Assembly (NCBI GenBank): GCA_041648175.1
Contig: JBAZPO010000041.1
Location: forward strand, 1-7,027
Direction of reading: 5' to 3'
Length of the DNA: 7,027 bases
Source of the DNA: Desulfobaccales bacterium
GTDB lineage: Bacteria; Desulfobacterota; Desulfobaccia; Desulfobaccales; 0-14-0-80-60-11
This document shows, one piece after another, positions 5,337 to 7,027 of this stretch; position 1 is the stretch's first letter, and the number at the start of each line of letters is the position of its first letter. The notes beneath the pieces were generated by a model. That model was not told where the DNA came from, did not search any database, and saw only the letters and a list, made by a program, of their open reading frames with translations. A program made the position numbers and the translations under genes.

Positions 5337-5639
5337 TCATATCTCCGTAATATTCTCACCCTTATGGGGATCTCTCAGGTTATGATCTTTCAAATACTGC
5401 CGGTACTCCGTCCGTGTCTCAATAGGCTTACCACCGAACCGGGCCTCCTTGCGGGTTCGGGCGAAGTCCCGGAGCCAGGGCGTGTCCTGGATGGTATCGA
5501 CCTGAATAGCCGGGGCAACGATAATTTGGCGCATTTGACCCGAGCAGGCGCAGGTTATAACTTCCGGGCGCTCCGCAATTTTGCAGATATGCTCTATCGT
5601 GTGGTCGCAATCCCGGCACTGGTACGTGTAGGTCGGCAT
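5337..5639 (-). CDS. FmdB-type zinc-ribbon protein (100 aa)
   Basis: The protein begins MPTYTYQCRDCDHTIEHICK, the characteristic opening of FmdB-family regulatory zinc ribbons (M-P-x-Y-x-Y-x-C-x-x-C). The second knuckle is unusual: TCACSG (29-34) has Cys30 and Cys32 separated by one residue, where the family normally has C-P-x-C-G. An extra Cys19 may compensate. Residues about 50-100 are polar and helical (WLRDFARTRKEARFGG, then a Tyr/Lys/Asp-rich tail). I chose the ATG at 5639 because the family begins exactly there and the SD AAGGTG (5645-5650) is 5 bases away. The longer frame to 5708 lies inside the upstream gene. The start overlaps the upstream stop as TGATG, a coupling junction. FmdB-like genes are common in phage head modules, but their role there is unknown. 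Confidence 0.88.
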   Translation of the reverse strand: MPTYTYQCRDCDHTIEHICKIAERPEVITCACSGQMRQIIVAPAIQVDTIQDTPWLRDFARTRKEARFGGKPIETRTEYRQYLKDHNLRDPHKGENITEI

Positions 5640-5899
5640 CAATTCACCTTCGTCCCCGGAGGGGGCACCACGATCCGGCTCGGCTCGGCTTTGGCTATCT
5701 TGGCACAAATAATCTTCTGAGCCGTAGCCAAGAGATCAACGATTGCTGCCAAGTGCGCCGGCGAGTCGCCCTCGGGGCGCTGAACTGTCACCTGATTATT
5801 TGCATACAGCGACACCTGAATCGTCACCACCGGGATAGGTTTCGCTTCTGCCTTGGCCGCCTGATTTGCTTTCACTCTGTCCATAAATTCCTTGCTCAT
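5639..5899 (-). CDS. Small hypothetical protein between portal and FmdB-like genes (86 aa)
   Basis: The start ATG at 5899 overlaps the portal stop codon as ATGA and has a GGAGG SD 6 bases upstream, inside the portal gene. The first 20 residues are a charged helix (EFMDRVKANQAAKAEAK). A beta hairpin follows (IPVVTIQVSLYANNQVTVQ, about 22-40), then a helix (HLAAIVDLLATAQKIICAKI, about 49-68) and a Pro/Val tail. No known motif, signal peptide or membrane helix is evident. I do not recognise a family. Tight overlap with portal and FmdB-like genes shows that it is translated as part of the head module; its function is unknown. Confidence 0.82.
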   Translation of the reverse strand: MSKEFMDRVKANQAAKAEAKPIPVVTIQVSLYANNQVTVQRPEGDSPAHLAAIVDLLATAQKIICAKIAKAEPSRIVVPPPGTKVN

Positions 5900-7027
5900 C
5901 CCTGGCCTCCTGCCACGTCCAGCGGATTACCGCTGCCAAAATTGGCCGCGAATTGCCGGTCGTCCATCTTCATCAGGTTATCAATGGTCTGTAACACCTC
6001 TTCCGGGATCAAGCCGCTCTGCTGAAGCTTCTGCATGGCCATGCCCAGGGGCCCAGCGTCCATCTGCGCCGCCAATTCATCAGCGTTGGGGACTGATAGC
6101 TCTTTGAGCAAAGCCTTATTGGGGAAGTTCGGCCTGCTCTTGGCCAGTTCAAGGACCTGCTGCTGGCGCACTGCCCGGTTGCGGGGGAGAGTGCTGCCAG
6201 CCTCCATGTGAAAAGCCAAATCACCTTGGTAGTCAATGCCCCGGAATGCCAGCATTTGTTCTGCGCCCTTGCCCTCGTACCGTAAATATTCCTGGTCGGT
6301 GTACCAGTTCTGCCCCAGGCCAATAAACATCCGACCCTGTTCTTCCAGATAAGTGTCATTATTGCGTATTTTGATGCGATACGCAACCTGCGCTTTTTCC
6401 TGCAACTCAGCGATAGCTACGCCCGCGGTCACACCCGAGGGGCGACGACCCTCCGATACCTCAGTGATGCCCGTCACCATGTCCACCAGACGGATGCACA
6501 GTTCGATGAAAGCCAGGAGATCGTTAGGGGTCTGTGGCACTTCGAGAAATCTGATTTGCTGGGCCAAGCCAGCGACCGGCTCCCATATCCGGGCCGGAAG
6601 GTTATTGGTCTGGCTATTCTTGACTCCGCACCCCTGGGGCAGGATCAGGGGATTCCGACAGGTGCGCTCCAGGTGAACCCCGTACTGCGTGAGCTTCTTG
6701 CAAATCTCGATGACCAGTGTCTCGATTTGCTCAAAGACACACAGGCCATACTCAGAAATGTCGTCAGAGTACGACAGGCGCTTGATGAAGGGGAATTTAT
6801 CCCAGAGGTAGGTCTGAGAGGTCATCTCCCGGGGCAGGTCGGGGTTGATGCTGGGGTTCGGCACGTCCTCCAGAACCACGTCGCCTTTGCCAGCAACGTA
6901 AATGCACCGCAGGAAGCCGGGGTACTTCGACCATTCTTCGGGTTCAATGCGCTGCCGGGATTGAACGAGGGCGGGCTGACCGTCAACGAACACCGGCAAA
7001 CCAGTAGCATCGTCTATCATGGGTTCC
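5896..7027 (-). CDS. Phage portal protein, N-terminus beyond window edge
   Basis: The frame is open through the right edge, so the visible 374 residues after the Met at 7020 are probably not the whole protein; no SD is visible before that Met (GGAACCC). Residue numbers here count from it. The segment FPFIKRLSYSDDISEYGLCV (77-96) and the helix FEQIETLVIEICKKLTQYGV are followed by a Leu/Ile-rich helix near 168-184. Then comes VSEGRRPSGVTAGVAIAELQ (188-207), a stretch I recognise from portal proteins of many environmental tailed phages. A long helix follows (EKAQVAYRIKIRNND), then GSTLPRNRAVRQQQVLELAK (275-294) and a C-terminal region ending GNPLDVAGGQG. The portal forms the dodecameric ring at the capsid vertex through which DNA enters and to which the tail attaches. 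Its place upstream of scaffold and capsid genes fits. Its stop overlaps the next start by 4 bases. Confidence 0.85.
   Translation of the reverse strand, partial: EPMIDDATGLPVFVDGQPALVQSRQRIEPEEWSKYPGFLRCIYVAGKGDVVLEDVPNPSINPDLPREMTSQTYLWDKFPFIKRLSYSDDISEYGLCVFEQIETLVIEICKKLTQYGVHLERTCRNPLILPQGCGVKNSQTNNLPARIWEPVAGLAQQIRFLEVPQTPNDLLAFIELCIRLVDMVTGITEVSEGRRPSGVTAGVAIAELQEKAQVAYRIKIRNNDTYLEEQGRMFIGLGQNWYTDQEYLRYEGKGAEQMLAFRGIDYQGDLAFHMEAGSTLPRNRAVRQQQVLELAKSRPNFPNKALLKELSVPNADELAAQMDAGPLGMAMQKLQQSGLIPEEVLQTIDNLMKMDDRQFAANFGSGNPLDVAGGQG

Noticed and set aside
5640..5708. An N-terminal extension of the FmdB-like protein
   Set aside because: It lies within the upstream gene, while the family's invariant start (MPTYTYQC) coincides with the ATG at 5639 and an SD.

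Overview
The window is part of the virion-structure (late) module of a tailed double-stranded DNA bacteriophage or prophage (Caudoviricetes). Every supportable gene is on the minus strand, so the biological order runs from the right edge to the left edge. Evidence for a phage is the run portal protein, small proteins, scaffolding-like protein, HK97-fold-like major capsid protein, small beta-rich structural proteins. No host gene, integrase, terminase or tRNA is visible. Almost every start has a purine-rich Shine-Dalgarno sequence (AGGAGG or AAAGGAGG), so the host is a bacterium that relies on SD initiation. The sequence is moderately GC-rich. Nothing here identifies the host more narrowly.

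Right part (about 7027 to 4872): the C-terminal three quarters or so of a portal protein is followed, with 1 to 7 base overlaps or near-contact, by four small genes. These are an 86-residue unknown, an FmdB-type zinc ribbon, a 71-residue protein whose first 17 residues copy the style of the capsid protein N-terminus, and a Com-like CxxC/CxxC zinc ribbon. A strong intrinsic terminator on the minus strand (15 bp stem plus T-tract, 4789-4827) closes this block.

Middle part (4756 to 2388): a coiled-coil, acidic scaffolding-like protein, the major capsid protein, and a 167-residue beta-rich protein, probably a head-associated or decoration protein. No prohead protease is seen between portal and capsid.

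Left part (2375 to 1): a 314-residue protein made of about 225 residues of Ser-Pro tetrapeptide repeat (x-S-P-S) fused to an 86-residue globular domain; a stand-alone paralogue of that domain; a 123-residue beta-rich protein; and a family 2 glycosyltransferase cut by the left window edge. The glycosyltransferase ends with a segment resembling the C-terminal catalytic region of polypeptide GalNAc-transferases.

The most interesting reading is that the left part is a virion-surface cassette: a Ser-rich stalk, its stalkless paralogue, and a glycosyltransferase that may modify it. That is inference from adjacency and motif content. Five downstream genes share one junction design, in which the stop codon of one gene lies in or next to the SD of the next, which suggests coupled translation of the structural proteins.
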